Part shown: positions 1-8,376 of the stretch, piece after piece
Position numbering within the stretch: the first letter of the stretch is position 1
Layout: each line of letters opens with the position of its first letter
The notes under the pieces: model-generated
Told to the model about the DNA's origin: nothing
What the model saw: the letters and a program-made list of their open reading frames with translations, nothing else
Database searches by the model: none
Position numbers and translations under genes: made by a program
NCBI GenBank assembly: GCA_025361645.1
Contig: JANYKI010000010.1
Span: 1-47,474, forward strand
Reading direction: 5' to 3'
Origin: Methanothrix sp.
Lineage (GTDB): Archaea; Halobacteriota; Methanosarcinia; Methanotrichales; Methanotrichaceae
Length of the DNA: 47,474 nucleotides

Positions 1-128
1 CCTTTATCATAGATCTGTAAAATGTCTTCGCGACTCAAAGGAAGGGATGTACTTGATTGTGAAGACGAGAGGGAATTATCTGGATTGATAACTGTCGTTA
101 GGATTTGATGAGATTTGCGCCCCTCCAT
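1..128 (-). CDS. 5' part of an unidentified gene (runs off the left edge)
   Basis: Reading the minus strand from ATG at 128, 42 codons stay open to the window edge (MEGRKSHQILTTV..., then a Ser-rich stretch and SREDILQIYDK). Only the first 42 residues are visible and no domain can be named. The region just upstream, 130-175, is AT-rich with a TTTAAAATATTAATA-like stretch that could hold a TATA box. I see no clear ribosome binding site, so a leaderless transcript or a chance open frame are both possible. It is co-directional with fdhA, whose stop lies at 192. Confidence 0.4.
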   Translation of the reverse strand, partial: MEGRKSHQILTTVINPDNSLSSSQSSTSLPLSREDILQIYDK

Positions 129-191
129 TATAACGCGTATAGGATTATTATTAATATTTTAAATTTTTGGTCAAATATCGCACATTATGAT

Positions 192-2243
192 TCATGGAGT
201 ATCGGACGAAAAATAGGGTTTTGACTGGGTGGCTGAATAGTTACCCGGGATCTTGGCCACCGGATCCAGGGCATCGGAGGTGATGATGTTGGTCCCCTGC
301 CAGTGGAAGGGCATGAAGACCATGCCCGGCTTTACCTTCTCCGTCACCCTTGCCCGAGCCTGTGTCTCTCCCCGAAGCGTTTTCACCTTTACCAGATCTC
401 CGTGGCCCACCTTCAGCAGGGCTGCGTCCGTTGGATTGATCTCAACGTAGAGCTCAAAGTCTCTTTCCAGCAGCGAAGGACAGCGACGCGTCATGGAGCC
501 GCTGTTGTAGTGAACCGCAATCCTACCGGTGCTGAGCAGTAGGGGATATTCCGGGCTGGTCTGCTCGTCTGCCGGCCTGTTCTCTACAGAGGCGATATTT
601 GCCTTTCCGCTGGGGGTGGAGAATCTCTCCCGGTGCAAAATGTCCGTTCCTGGATGCCTATCATCCGGGCAGGGCCAGCGCAGGCCTCCGATCTTGGCGA
701 TCCTCTCTCGGGTCATACCACCATACTGCGGCACAGTCCGGTTGATCTCCTCCAGCACATCTGCGGCGCTGCCACCATTGAGATCGAGCCCCATCCTCTT
801 GCCGATCTCATTGATGATCCACACCCCCTCTCGAGCTTCGCCCACAGGGGGAACAGCCCGGTCGATCCACTGCACCCGCCTCTCCATGGAGGTGTAGCTG
901 CCGTCCTTCTCTGCCCAGGCGGCAGCCGGCAGGACGAGATCGGCCATCTTGGCCGTGTCCGTCATGAAGATCTCCTGCACCACGAGAAAATCCAGGCTGT
1001 CCAGAGCAGCTTTGGTCTTATTGGTATTGGCATCGCAGACGACGGGATCTTCTCCGATGATGTACATTGCCTTTATGTCGCCTTCCAGCGCAGCCTGTGT
1101 CATCTCCGTTGAGGTCAGCCCAGGTCCCAGGGGCAGATCATCGACATGCCAGGCCGCTTTGAAAAACTCCACGGACTTCGGATCTGAGGTACTCCTGTAG
1201 CCTGGATAATACTCAACCATGCCGCCCATATCGCAATTTCCCTGAACGTTGTTCTGTCCGCGCATGGGCCACACTCCAGCGCCCGGTCTGCCTATTTGGC
1301 CGCAGATCAAAGCTATGGTGGCGCAGGCCTTCACATTATCTGTACCGCAGACATGCTGAGTTATGCCCATGGAGTAGAGCAGAGAGGATGCAGGGGACCG
1401 GGCATAGGCGCGCGCCGCCCGGACGATCAGCCCCGCCGGGACCCCAGTCAGCTCTGCCGCCTTCTCCAGGGAAAAGTCTCTGAGGTTAGCAAGGAGCTCT
1501 GCAAAGCCCTCCGTTCTCTCCTCGATGAACTTCTTATCGGTCAGCCCCTCCTCCACTATCACCTTCATCATGCCTCTTTGCAGATCTATGTCGCTGCCGG
1601 GATTGATCTGCAGGTGCAGATCCGCCATCCAGGTGGTGGAGGTGATGCGCGGATCGGCAACGATCACAGTTGCTCCGTTGTCTTTGGCTTCTTGCACCCA
1701 GCGGGCGACGATGGGGTGAGCCTCGGCGAAGTTTGTGCCTATGGCAAAGATGCATTTGGAGTTTTGCAGGTCGATGAGATTGTTGGTCATAGCTCCCGTT
1801 CCCAGAACCGCACCAAGACCTACCACAGTAGGCGAATGGCAGAGGCGGGCGCAGTTGTCCACATGGGGCGAGCCCAGAAGACGGGAGAGCTTTTGCATCA
1901 GGTAGTTCTCTTCGTTATTGCAGCGGGATGAGGCCAAAAATCCCAGGGATTTAGGCCCGTGCTTCTTGATATTGCGGGACAGGCCACAGGCTACCAGATC
2001 CAGGGCTTCCTCCCAGGAGATCCTCACAAAATCCTCGCCCACTCTTTTCAGGGGATACTTGAGCCTCTCCTCATGATTCAAGACCTCCAGGACGGCATTG
2101 CCCTTGGGGCAGAGGGCACCCTCACATGCGGGGTGGTCGGTCATATACTCAATGCCAGTAGCAATGCCCTTCTCGACTGCAAGGTACATACCGCAACCTA
2201 CTGCACAATAGGGGCAAAGAGACGGCACTAATTTGGTAGACAA
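192..2243 (-). CDS. fdhA: Formate dehydrogenase alpha subunit (molybdopterin oxidoreductase)
   Basis: Cytoplasmic catalytic subunit of the FdhA/FdhF family, which oxidises formate to CO2 at a Mo/W-bis-pterin centre. Of 683 residues, the N terminus carries a [4Fe-4S] motif (Cys10, Cys13, Cys17, Cys45). The active-site loop NCARLCHSPTVVG has Cys135 where selenocysteine sits in the Sec enzymes, so this is a Cys form. The C-terminal part (about 560-680) is the molydopterin-dinucleotide-binding domain. The start is TTG at 2243, set by GGAGG about 7 bases upstream (2251-2255). No fdhB (F420-reducing beta subunit) or transporter lies beside it in the window, so its electron acceptor is unknown; other family members (non-formate substrates) cannot be fully excluded. 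Confidence 0.9.
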   Translation of the reverse strand: MSTKLVPSLCPYCAVGCGMYLAVEKGIATGIEYMTDHPACEGALCPKGNAVLEVLNHEERLKYPLKRVGEDFVRISWEEALDLVACGLSRNIKKHGPKSLGFLASSRCNNEENYLMQKLSRLLGSPHVDNCARLCHSPTVVGLGAVLGTGAMTNNLIDLQNSKCIFAIGTNFAEAHPIVARWVQEAKDNGATVIVADPRITSTTWMADLHLQINPGSDIDLQRGMMKVIVEEGLTDKKFIEERTEGFAELLANLRDFSLEKAAELTGVPAGLIVRAARAYARSPASSLLYSMGITQHVCGTDNVKACATIALICGQIGRPGAGVWPMRGQNNVQGNCDMGGMVEYYPGYRSTSDPKSVEFFKAAWHVDDLPLGPGLTSTEMTQAALEGDIKAMYIIGEDPVVCDANTNKTKAALDSLDFLVVQEIFMTDTAKMADLVLPAAAWAEKDGSYTSMERRVQWIDRAVPPVGEAREGVWIINEIGKRMGLDLNGGSAADVLEEINRTVPQYGGMTRERIAKIGGLRWPCPDDRHPGTDILHRERFSTPSGKANIASVENRPADEQTSPEYPLLLSTGRIAVHYNSGSMTRRCPSLLERDFELYVEINPTDAALLKVGHGDLVKVKTLRGETQARARVTEKVKPGMVFMPFHWQGTNIITSDALDPVAKIPGNYSATQSKPYFSSDTP

Positions 2244-2391
2244 TTCAAATCCTCCTAAAGTAAGTGGCGAGTATTCAGGCTGAGATAAAGACGATCGGGC
2301 CTTTGTCGTCGATGGTTTGCGCCAAATGCTATCATTGCTCCCAGCATATCATCCCTGCCGTCATGCTCATTCCGCCTGATGTCTTAAAAGT

Positions 2392-2416
2392 TTGCATTAT
2401 AGCTGACTTTAGTCAA
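2392..2416 (-). promoter_or_regulatory. Probable fdhA promoter with palindromic operator
   Basis: On the minus strand a TATA-like GCTATAATGC (2393-2402) directly abuts a perfect inverted repeat TGACT-TT-AGTCA (2404-2415). It lies about 150 bases upstream of the fdhA start, so the transcript would have a leader of roughly 120 bases. An operator on the upstream side of the TATA box suggests an activator or repressor site. The regulator is unknown. Confidence 0.4.
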
Positions 2417-2479
2417 CCCTGCCGTGCTGATGCTAGGGCAGAAAAGAGGAATACCGCAAGTAGAAGTCCCGGCTGAGCC

Positions 2480-2580
2480 GCCAAGTGGGGCGCGTGCTGG
2501 CTCCCGCATGGGCACGCGCGTTCCCGCGTGGGGTTGAGGCCTGGGGGCCGGGAGGCCGGTTGGGCCTGATGTCAGGATGA
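2480..2580. repeat. GC-rich repeat element, copy D
   Basis: GC-rich island in an otherwise AT-rich gap between fdhA and hicB. Positions about 2547-2570 match 3347-3370 in direct orientation with two mismatches over 24 bases (core GGGGGCCGGGAGGC). The rest of 2244-2678 shows no gene I can support; open frames across it are artefacts of GC-rich composition. Confidence 0.45.
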
Positions 2581-2678
2581 GTTGGAGTCGAGCTTACCGG
2601 AATTCTACGGTCCATCAAATCCAGTCCCCGGAGCATACAAATATTAAGCAGTAGCAATAATCTTAGCAGAAGGAAGCG

Positions 2679-2912
2679 GTGGTTTGGTTGCTTGTGAAGT
2701 TTGAGGTTTACTTTGATGGAGAGAACTGGTGCGCTCGTGGAATAAGTGTCGGTATATTCACACAAGGAAAAACCCTTGATGAGCTAACTGAAAATATAAA
2801 AGAGGCAACTAGTCTGCATTTTGAAGATATTCTTGAATCAGGTGAAGAGCTGAAGATCTTATCGATTTCTGAATTTGAGGTGCATCCTCTTGCGAAAGCG
2901 TCCGGTTGTTAG
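2679..2912 (+). CDS. hicB: HicB-family antitoxin
   Basis: Small (77 residues) protein of the HicB partial-RNase-H fold: FEVYFDGENWCARG near residues 8-21, then GKTLDELTENIKEA, the usual HicB helix. HicB proteins bind and neutralise HicA and often autoregulate the operon. The start is GTG 2679 with AAGGA at 2670-2674; TTG 2688 is an alternative. A TATA-like tract (about 2637-2650) precedes it. It overlaps hicA by 23 bases. The order HicB-HicA is the less common arrangement but is well known in archaea. No C-terminal DNA-binding domain is present in this short form. Confidence 0.8.
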   Translation: MVWLLVKFEVYFDGENWCARGISVGIFTQGKTLDELTENIKEATSLHFEDILESGEELKILSISEFEVHPLAKASGC

Positions 2913-3138
2913 CGGCGAGAAGCTTCTCAAAGTGCTCGTTCGACTGGGCTATGAAGTCATTCGCCAGAGAGGAAGTCACGTTAGGCTGAGAAAGCTAACT
3001 GCCGCAGGAGATCATAATATCACTGTTCCATTGCATGACGAGCTGGCGAAGGGTACATTGAACGATATTTTGTCTCAGGTATCCATCTGGAATGGGATTT
3101 CAGAGGATTCCTTGATAGAAATGATTAAGCAATCATAA
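2890..3138 (+). CDS. hicA: HicA-family mRNA interferase toxin
   Basis: An 82-residue dsRBD-like toxin of the HicA family, which cleaves mRNA when free of HicB. It shows the family's PVVSGEKLLKVLVRLGYEV start and the catalytic RQRGSHVRLR segment, whose His is the active-site residue; a conserved IPVH-like stretch follows (TVPLHDELAKGTL). I chose TTG 2890 because GAGGTG (2877-2882) sits 7 bases upstream and the protein then begins where the family normally does; an upstream TTG at 2875 would add five residues. The gene starts inside hicB, so translation is coupled. AT-rich composition contrasts with the GC-rich islands on both sides. Confidence 0.85.
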   Translation: MRKRPVVSGEKLLKVLVRLGYEVIRQRGSHVRLRKLTAAGDHNITVPLHDELAKGTLNDILSQVSIWNGISEDSLIEMIKQS

Positions 3139-3189
3139 ACCAAACGACCAAAAAAGAACTCTCATTGCAGTCTTCATCTTTGTGATCCG

Positions 3190-3398
3190 ACGACTTACGG
3201 CAGCAGCGCCCGGGCAGCCCATCGACCGTGCCGCATCCTCGCCTCGGGCTCGCGCTCGTGGCCGTCGCCCGTGGGCCGGGCCGTCCGGGCTTGCTGCGAT
3301 GCTGTCCGGTCGGGGCTGGCTTGCCTGACGAGCGATCGTGCCAAGGGGGCCGGGAGGCGGGTCGGGCCAGCGGTCTGGGGGCGCTTGCCTTTGGGATT
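3190..3398. repeat. GC-rich repeat element, copy C
   Basis: A long GC-rich block between hicA and the helicase remnant. Part of it (about 3224-3305) is an inverted copy of 26898-26966: GACCG, GCCTCSGGCT, GCTCG, CGCCC and GTGGGCCGGSCCSTCCGGGC occur in the same order when the latter is read on the minus strand. Its right part (3347-3370) matches copy D at 2547-2570. No start and ribosome site supports a gene here. The remaining gap (3399-3500) is AT-rich and empty. Confidence 0.5.
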
Positions 3399-3500
3399 GC
3401 ATTTTATTCATAAAATCATTTTCCGACCTTGGAGATGAAGTGTGAACTTAGCCCTTAGAATTAATATGATATTGGTTCGTCGTATTCTTCAATTTGATAA

Positions 3501-5843
3501 GATCAATTCATCTCTAATTATAAGGATTTTCTTAATACACTTGGATTCTTGCAGCAGGATCAAGAAGATACGCGCGCTTGCGAAAAACTCCTCAAAGACT
3601 ATCGATATGAATTATTCCACATAGCAAATGGGGATTTCAATCGATTGCTCAGCATCAAAGGTGAATTGGAAGCACATTTTCGCAGAATTATGGTTAGAAA
3701 TGAACGCCTTGCAGTCTCAAAAGATCGAAACGGGATGTTAGTTGAAAAGCTAAGTCCCAACGTCAAGCTCGATTCAAAGGACCTTCTCACATATTGTAAA
3801 TTGCAGAAAATATCGAGCATTCTAGAGATGGATGATGTCCTTGAATATTGGAAGTCTTCCCCATATCTATTGAACTTCATGGAAAATTATAAGCTAAAAC
3901 AAGCTTTCATTTCGGCATGCAAAAAATCATCGAAATGCAAAATACTATCACAGGAAATGGCCTCATCCGATGGCCTGCTTCTTCCATGGAATGACATAGC
4001 CCGATACAAAGAAATTGATTCGGCAAATTTCAGACTTAGAAGCCAGATCGCCGAATTGATTGATAATGGCGCTTGGAGGCTATTATGGGTTCCGCCTGCA
4101 CTTCCATATTATAAAATGGAAGCGCCTTTCTCTGATCTAAATCTAAGAGAATTCACGAAGCGGCTCGTTTTCTCATCCTGGCGAGTCGTCCCTAAAATGG
4201 CTGCAAGCATGATAAGCTACGAAGCTGAAAGACAAATGATGAAGTCTTTTGATCCCAAAGTGAAAAACACCCTCGAAGCAAAGAAGAGCTTCAGTCCTCT
4301 GCTAAGATTTGCTCGCAGCAGCGACAAAGAGAAAAGGCTGATAGGAATGCATGTCTTTGGTTTAATTTATCCGAGTCTTGCACTTCCCAAAGCATGCGAC
4401 CCTCTTTCCATCTGCATATCGGCACCGAATAACGATAAAAACGGGCTCATATCAATGAATGAAACACAAAAAAAAGCTAAAAAGCAAATCGAAGAGCTGC
4501 TGGCTCCTTTGATTAAAAATGTCACAAAGAAAGGGCCTGAAGATGAGAATTGGTACTGGGCGGCTCCAATTCTATTGGATCTATCTAACGATTCTGAAAA
4601 TATTAAAAATATATTTAATCAAATTAATCTCGCGGAAGTGTGGAGCGGAGAGGATTTAGCTGAACAGGAGGAAGAGGAAACCTCTCAATGGCATGCACAT
4701 GTCTCAGAAGCTAAAAAGCTCATTGATGATCATCAAAATATGGGGCGGCCGCCGCATGATTTATCAGAGGTACTTGCCAAAATGGCTCTGGCAGGACCGG
4801 GCGTAGCCTCTCTGCGAGCATTAGCCCGCGTGACAGGAGGCTTAGATCTGTCCCCTGTAGATATTTGGAATTCTGCTTCTCAGATCTCCTTTGCATTTCG
4901 CCATCTCTTCAATTTGCCCGCGGCAACATACCTCATTCGTGGCCTAAATTCAAACGAGGCACAAAAAGAACTGCCATATTGGCGCATGGTTTTGGATTAT
5001 TGCCTAAAAGGATGCCTCCAGGCAACGCTGGATGAGTATGCCCATTTCTTACTTGAATACGAGGGCTTATTCAATCAACCCCGCAAAAAAATTGCATGCG
5101 GTATTGCCTCTGCAATCAGAGAAGCGCTAACCCTTCGTACGGCCAGTCTCAACATCGAAGAGATTCGCCTCGATTCAACGTCAAAAAAAATAAGCCTAAT
5201 GCCGCATAAAATGAGAACTCAATTCGCTCTACGCCTTGCGGATGAACAAAGCGACGATGGAAAGATAATAGCGAGATCCGCTCAAGTTCGTTGTGCTTTC
5301 AACTCGCCTTTTTGGCCGTTTGTACTGATAACTACTTCTGTAGGGCAAGAAGGATTGGACTTTCATCCTTACTGTCACGCCATTGTTCACTGGAATTTGC
5401 CTGCAAATCCTGTGGATCTTGAACAGCGTGAGGGGAGAATTCACAGGTACAAAGGCCATGCTATAAGAAAAAACCTAGCAATGTATTATGGCATCTCCAA
5501 GCTCAATGCAGATGATAGCGATCCATGGGAGACGCTTTTTAAAGCTGGCGTGCATGATCGTGCGAAAGGAACTGGAGATCTAGTTCCTTTCTGGATATAT
5601 GACGGGAAGGCCAAAATTGAGAGATATGTGCCTGCTCTTCCCTTGAGCAAAGACCTAGAGCACCTCAACGAGCTGCATCGTTCTCTTGCAGTTTATCGTA
5701 TGGTTTTTGGACAACCCAGGCAAGAGGATCTAATAGCATATCTTAACCGCGTTCTGCCGCCAGAAAACATTGATCAAATTGCAGAACAATTAAGATTCGA
5801 CCTTTCACCACCATCGAATCTTTCTCCGGTTAAGGTGGATTGA
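3501..5843 (+). pseudogene. SF2 (SNF2/RapA-type) helicase, N-terminal ATPase domain missing
   Basis: The frame is open from directly after a TAA at 3498-3500. It reads ISNYKDFLNTLGFLQ at once, which in full-length relatives follows the motif III SATP region of the first RecA domain. Walker A (motif I) and the DEAH/DEAD box are absent and not found in any upstream frame. The second RecA domain is intact near the C terminus: motif V (TTSVGQEGLDFH, about 5332-5367) and motif VI (QREGRIHRYKG, about 5422-5454). The central ~450 residues are a family-specific helical insert. If translated, TTG 3549 would give 764 residues. Relatives are large helicases typical of defence islands. I read this as a 5'-truncated remnant that cannot hydrolyse ATP. 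A separate role for the C-terminal part cannot be excluded because the frame is otherwise undamaged. Confidence 0.75.
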
Positions 5844-5960
5844 ATATTATGATAATATCCTGTCGCAATCAATTTCTTAAGTCAATTGATGACGGAAAGA
5901 GCCAAAACCAAAGTTGCGGATCCAAGGTTTGTGACAAACATGCTGGCAGAGAAAGGCCAT

Positions 5961-6136
5961 ATTACTACCGCCAGCTCGCCTTCGTAGTCCACCTGCCGAC
6001 TGGAGGAGGGATAGATGATATGCCCGTCCGGGTCCAGAATGGCAGACGGGGGCTTTAAGAAGAGAATGGTCTCCTCGAGAAGGGACATCTTCAGCTCCTG
6101 GAGATTATGCCATTATCGAGCGCTGTACGATCCCCA
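5961..6136 (-). pseudogene. Decayed partial duplicate of the FAH hydrolase gene
   Basis: 5961-6098 repeats 7226-7363 of the intact FAH gene at roughly 88 per cent identity by eye. The copy then jumps, losing about 95 bases, to a match with about 7459-7490 (CTGGAGATTATGCCATT). The minus-strand translation contains ILFLKPPSAILDPDGH and VDYEGELAVVI, then runs into unrelated sequence, so both ends and an internal piece are missing. The rest of 5844-6193 holds no gene that I can support. Confidence 0.85.
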
Positions 6137-6193
6137 TCTTCCAGAATTGCCACCAACTATTAGCCCTGGCCTCTTTCTGGATTCGCGGCAAGC

Positions 6194-6769
6194 TCACTGC
6201 ATCCCCAGTCGTTCCTTTATCGCTCTGACATCGGCCTGCATTTGCCTGGCATATCCTGGTTGAATGTCTTCCCTCATGCCTTTGATCTCTTCCGTGACCT
6301 CACTCATATTCGCTTTCACGGCCTTGATGTCTTCCCCGATTTGAGGGATGATATCGGTATTCTTCCGCACTGCTTTCATATCACCCTTCAACTCTTTCAG
6401 ATCACCCGTCATCTCTTTGAGATTGTCTCTCATATCCAGGAGTAGCGGGATTGCCTTGTTTAGCTGTATAGTTGTGCAAACATAGGCATACTCGCTGGTC
6501 CTCATAATATCGCCCTCATAGTCCTCAAAGACAATGCTCGATACTTGGGAATGGTCAGGTTTTTGGGTCTCTACCAGCTTCTTAAAATCTGCGATTGTTT
6601 CTTCATCGCCTTCGACCAGGGCTGTTACCTCCGGCCCCTTCTCGCCCGTCCTATTGCGAGCGTGAAAGCCCTTAAGACCCAAGTCTATGGCGTTGCTCAT
6701 CAGAAAGTATCTGTAGCCTACATCATGCACTTTAGGACCGGTAATCTTAACTTTCAGCTTCATAGTCAT
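6194..6769 (-). CDS. Acylphosphatase-like domain with C-terminal coiled coil
   Basis: 191 residues in two parts. Residues about 1-95 resemble acylphosphatase: the loop GPKVHDVGYRYF keeps the phosphate-binding Arg, and ARNRTG keeps the catalytic Asn position. The usual Gln-Gly of the loop is replaced by His-Asp, so activity is uncertain. Residues about 105-190 are a charged heptad-rich helix (LKEMTGDLKELKGDMKAV and similar), predicted coiled coil. No signal peptide or membrane segment is visible. It lies between the FAH fragment and the intact FAH gene. The start is ATG 6769 (MTMKLKVKITG); the second ATG at 6763 is equally possible. A role in oligomeric assembly or acyl-phosphate sensing is only a guess. 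Confidence 0.7.
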   Translation of the reverse strand: MTMKLKVKITGPKVHDVGYRYFLMSNAIDLGLKGFHARNRTGEKGPEVTALVEGDEETIADFKKLVETQKPDHSQVSSIVFEDYEGDIMRTSEYAYVCTTIQLNKAIPLLLDMRDNLKEMTGDLKELKGDMKAVRKNTDIIPQIGEDIKAVKANMSEVTEEIKGMREDIQPGYARQMQADVRAIKERLGMQ

Positions 6770-6814
6770 CCTTGGTATCTATCGTCAAGCTATTTGGTTG
6801 TTTCCTCAATCTTG

Positions 6815-7531
6815 CTACACTACAAAGTTCCTCAGAACTCCAATCCCCTCGATCGCTACTTCCACCGCATCTCCTTTTTGCAGCGGCCCCACTCCTGGGG
6901 GCGTGCCCGTGGCAATCACATCACCCGGCTCAAGAGTCATGACGCCGCTTATGAACTGCACCAATTTCGGCACGTCGAATATCAGGTCTGAGGTGTTCGA
7001 CTTCTGCACCGTCTTTCCGTTGACGCGTGTCTCAATATCTGCGTCCGAGGGATCGATTTTGGCGATCCAGGGGCCGAAGGGGGCAAAGGTGTCGAAGCTC
7101 TTGGCGCGCGTCCACTGGCCATCCTTGCGCTGCAAATCACGGGCCGTCACATCGTTGAAGCAGGTGTAGCCCAGGATGTACTTCTCCGCCTCTTCTGCCT
7201 GGATATTTTTGCAGCGCTTTCCAATAACTACCGCCAGCTCGCCTTCGTAGTCCACCTGGCTGCTGGAAGCAGGATAGACGATATGCCCATCCGGGTCCAG
7301 GATGGCAGAAGGGGGCTTTAAGAAGAGAATGGGCTCCTCGGGAAGCGGCATCTTCAGTTCCTCTGCATGCTTTACGTAATTTAAGCCCACGCAGACGATC
7401 TTCGTCGGCTGGCAGGGAGGCAGAAGGAATACTTCGTCCAATCTTAGCACCTCTCCCCTGGAGATTATGCCATTCTCTTTGCTGTACGATCCTCCCCGAA
7501 CTATGCCATCAAGCATGAATCGAACTATCAT
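6815..7531 (-). CDS. Fumarylacetoacetate hydrolase family protein
   Basis: 238-residue protein of the FAH/HpcE-MhpD superfamily of Mg2+-dependent hydrolases, decarboxylases and isomerases of beta-dicarbonyl acids. It shows KIVCVGLNYVKHAEEL, the metal-binding VDYEGELAVVIG acid cluster, the DVTARDLQRKDGQWTRAKSFDTFAPFGPW core and the ATGTPPGVGPL loop near the C terminus. Length and order fit the small bacterial/archaeal form. Start ATG 7531 is supported by GGAGAG about 10 bases upstream. The frame is open further upstream, but that part is the antisense of pyrK. It follows pyrK by about 75 bases on the same strand. The physiological substrate is unknown; oxaloacetate decarboxylase/tautomerase-type activity is possible. 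Confidence 0.88.
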   Translation of the reverse strand: MIVRFMLDGIVRGGSYSKENGIISRGEVLRLDEVFLLPPCQPTKIVCVGLNYVKHAEELKMPLPEEPILFLKPPSAILDPDGHIVYPASSSQVDYEGELAVVIGKRCKNIQAEEAEKYILGYTCFNDVTARDLQRKDGQWTRAKSFDTFAPFGPWIAKIDPSDADIETRVNGKTVQKSNTSDLIFDVPKLVQFISGVMTLEPGDVIATGTPPGVGPLQKGDAVEVAIEGIGVLRNFVV

Positions 7532-7605
7532 TTTTAACCATCTCTCCAAGCCAAATATTATTAAGTCGTCTTTGTGCCTTTGTGGTGATCGTATTCGCAA
7601 GTCAA

Positions 7606-8376
7606 CTATCCTTTGCATGGACCCTTGCCACCGGTGGGGCCTCGCCGGTATCGCCCAAACTCGCTCTCCAGCAATCGGTCGGCCATTACGACCGGCCCTT
7701 CCACACAGACCCGCAGGCCATCCGGGTCCAGGCAGCAGGATCCGCAGATGCCTGCCGCGCACTTGAAGTAGCGATTGATGCAGGCCTGGGTCTTTTTGGC
7801 GTGCTCCTGGGTTCGGGAAATTATGTCCCACATCATCATCTCCGGGCCGCAAAGATAGATCTGATCGTACTCGAATAAGTTTAGCTCTTTAAGCCCGGAT
7901 GCAACGCGGCCGTGTATGCCCAGGGAGCCGTCATCGGTGGTGATAATTGTATCTCCCAGAGCCTCAAATCGATCCCGGAAGATGAGGTCTTCTTTGCAGC
8001 GGAAGCCGAGCAAGGAGGCGACCTTCATCCCTGCGCTTTTGGCCTGCTCCCCCAAAAAAGCCAGCGGCGCAGTGCCCACGCCGCCGCCCATGAGCAGAAT
8101 TCTCTTGCCCCGCAGGACAAAGCCATTGCCCAGAGGGCCGCGCAGGCCGACGGTGCTTCCTCTGCCCAAGCTAAAGAGCGCGGCTGAAGCCTCGCCTACC
8201 GACTGCACCGTTATGGTATCAGGGCCCGAGAAGCTCATGGGAATCTCATCCACGCCTCTGATCCAGACCATGACGTACTGCCCTGGTGCCGGGTCAAGGT
8301 TTCTATCCAGCCAAAAGGTCCTGATCAGAGGAGCCTCCGAGCGCACTTCTTCTATGATGCAGTTTATGGGTTTCAT
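7606..8376 (-). CDS. pyrK: Dihydroorotate dehydrogenase electron transfer subunit
   Basis: 256-residue FAD/[2Fe-2S] subunit that passes electrons from PyrD (dihydroorotate oxidation, pyrimidine synthesis) to a soluble acceptor. It has a ferredoxin-reductase-like FAD domain (residues 1-95), a nucleotide-binding domain with LLMGGGVGTAPL (about 94-105), and a C-terminal [2Fe-2S] motif Cys206-x4-Cys211-x2-Cys214-x9-Cys224. The start ATG 8376 overlaps the pyrD stop by four bases (ATGA), which fixes the start and shows translational coupling. The C terminus is extended by a Gly/Pro/Arg tail. Confidence 0.93.
   Translation of the reverse strand: MKPINCIIEEVRSEAPLIRTFWLDRNLDPAPGQYVMVWIRGVDEIPMSFSGPDTITVQSVGEASAALFSLGRGSTVGLRGPLGNGFVLRGKRILLMGGGVGTAPLAFLGEQAKSAGMKVASLLGFRCKEDLIFRDRFEALGDTIITTDDGSLGIHGRVASGLKELNLFEYDQIYLCGPEMMMWDIISRTQEHAKKTQACINRYFKCAAGICGSCCLDPDGLRVCVEGPVVMADRLLESEFGRYRRGPTGGKGPCKG

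Noticed and set aside
2244-2400. Molybdenum-cofactor riboswitch in the long fdhA leader
   Set aside because: No convincing conserved stem architecture could be drawn, and such riboswitches are not established in methanogens; only the palindrome is retained.
2433-2765. 110-codon minus-strand frame overlapping hicB and the repeat
   Set aside because: No ribosome site and antisense to hicB; the GC repeat explains its Arg/Pro-rich part.
3133-3413. Pro/Arg/Ala-rich open frames within the GC-rich block
   Set aside because: They arise on both strands from the GC-rich repeat; no ribosome site, composition unlike a protein.
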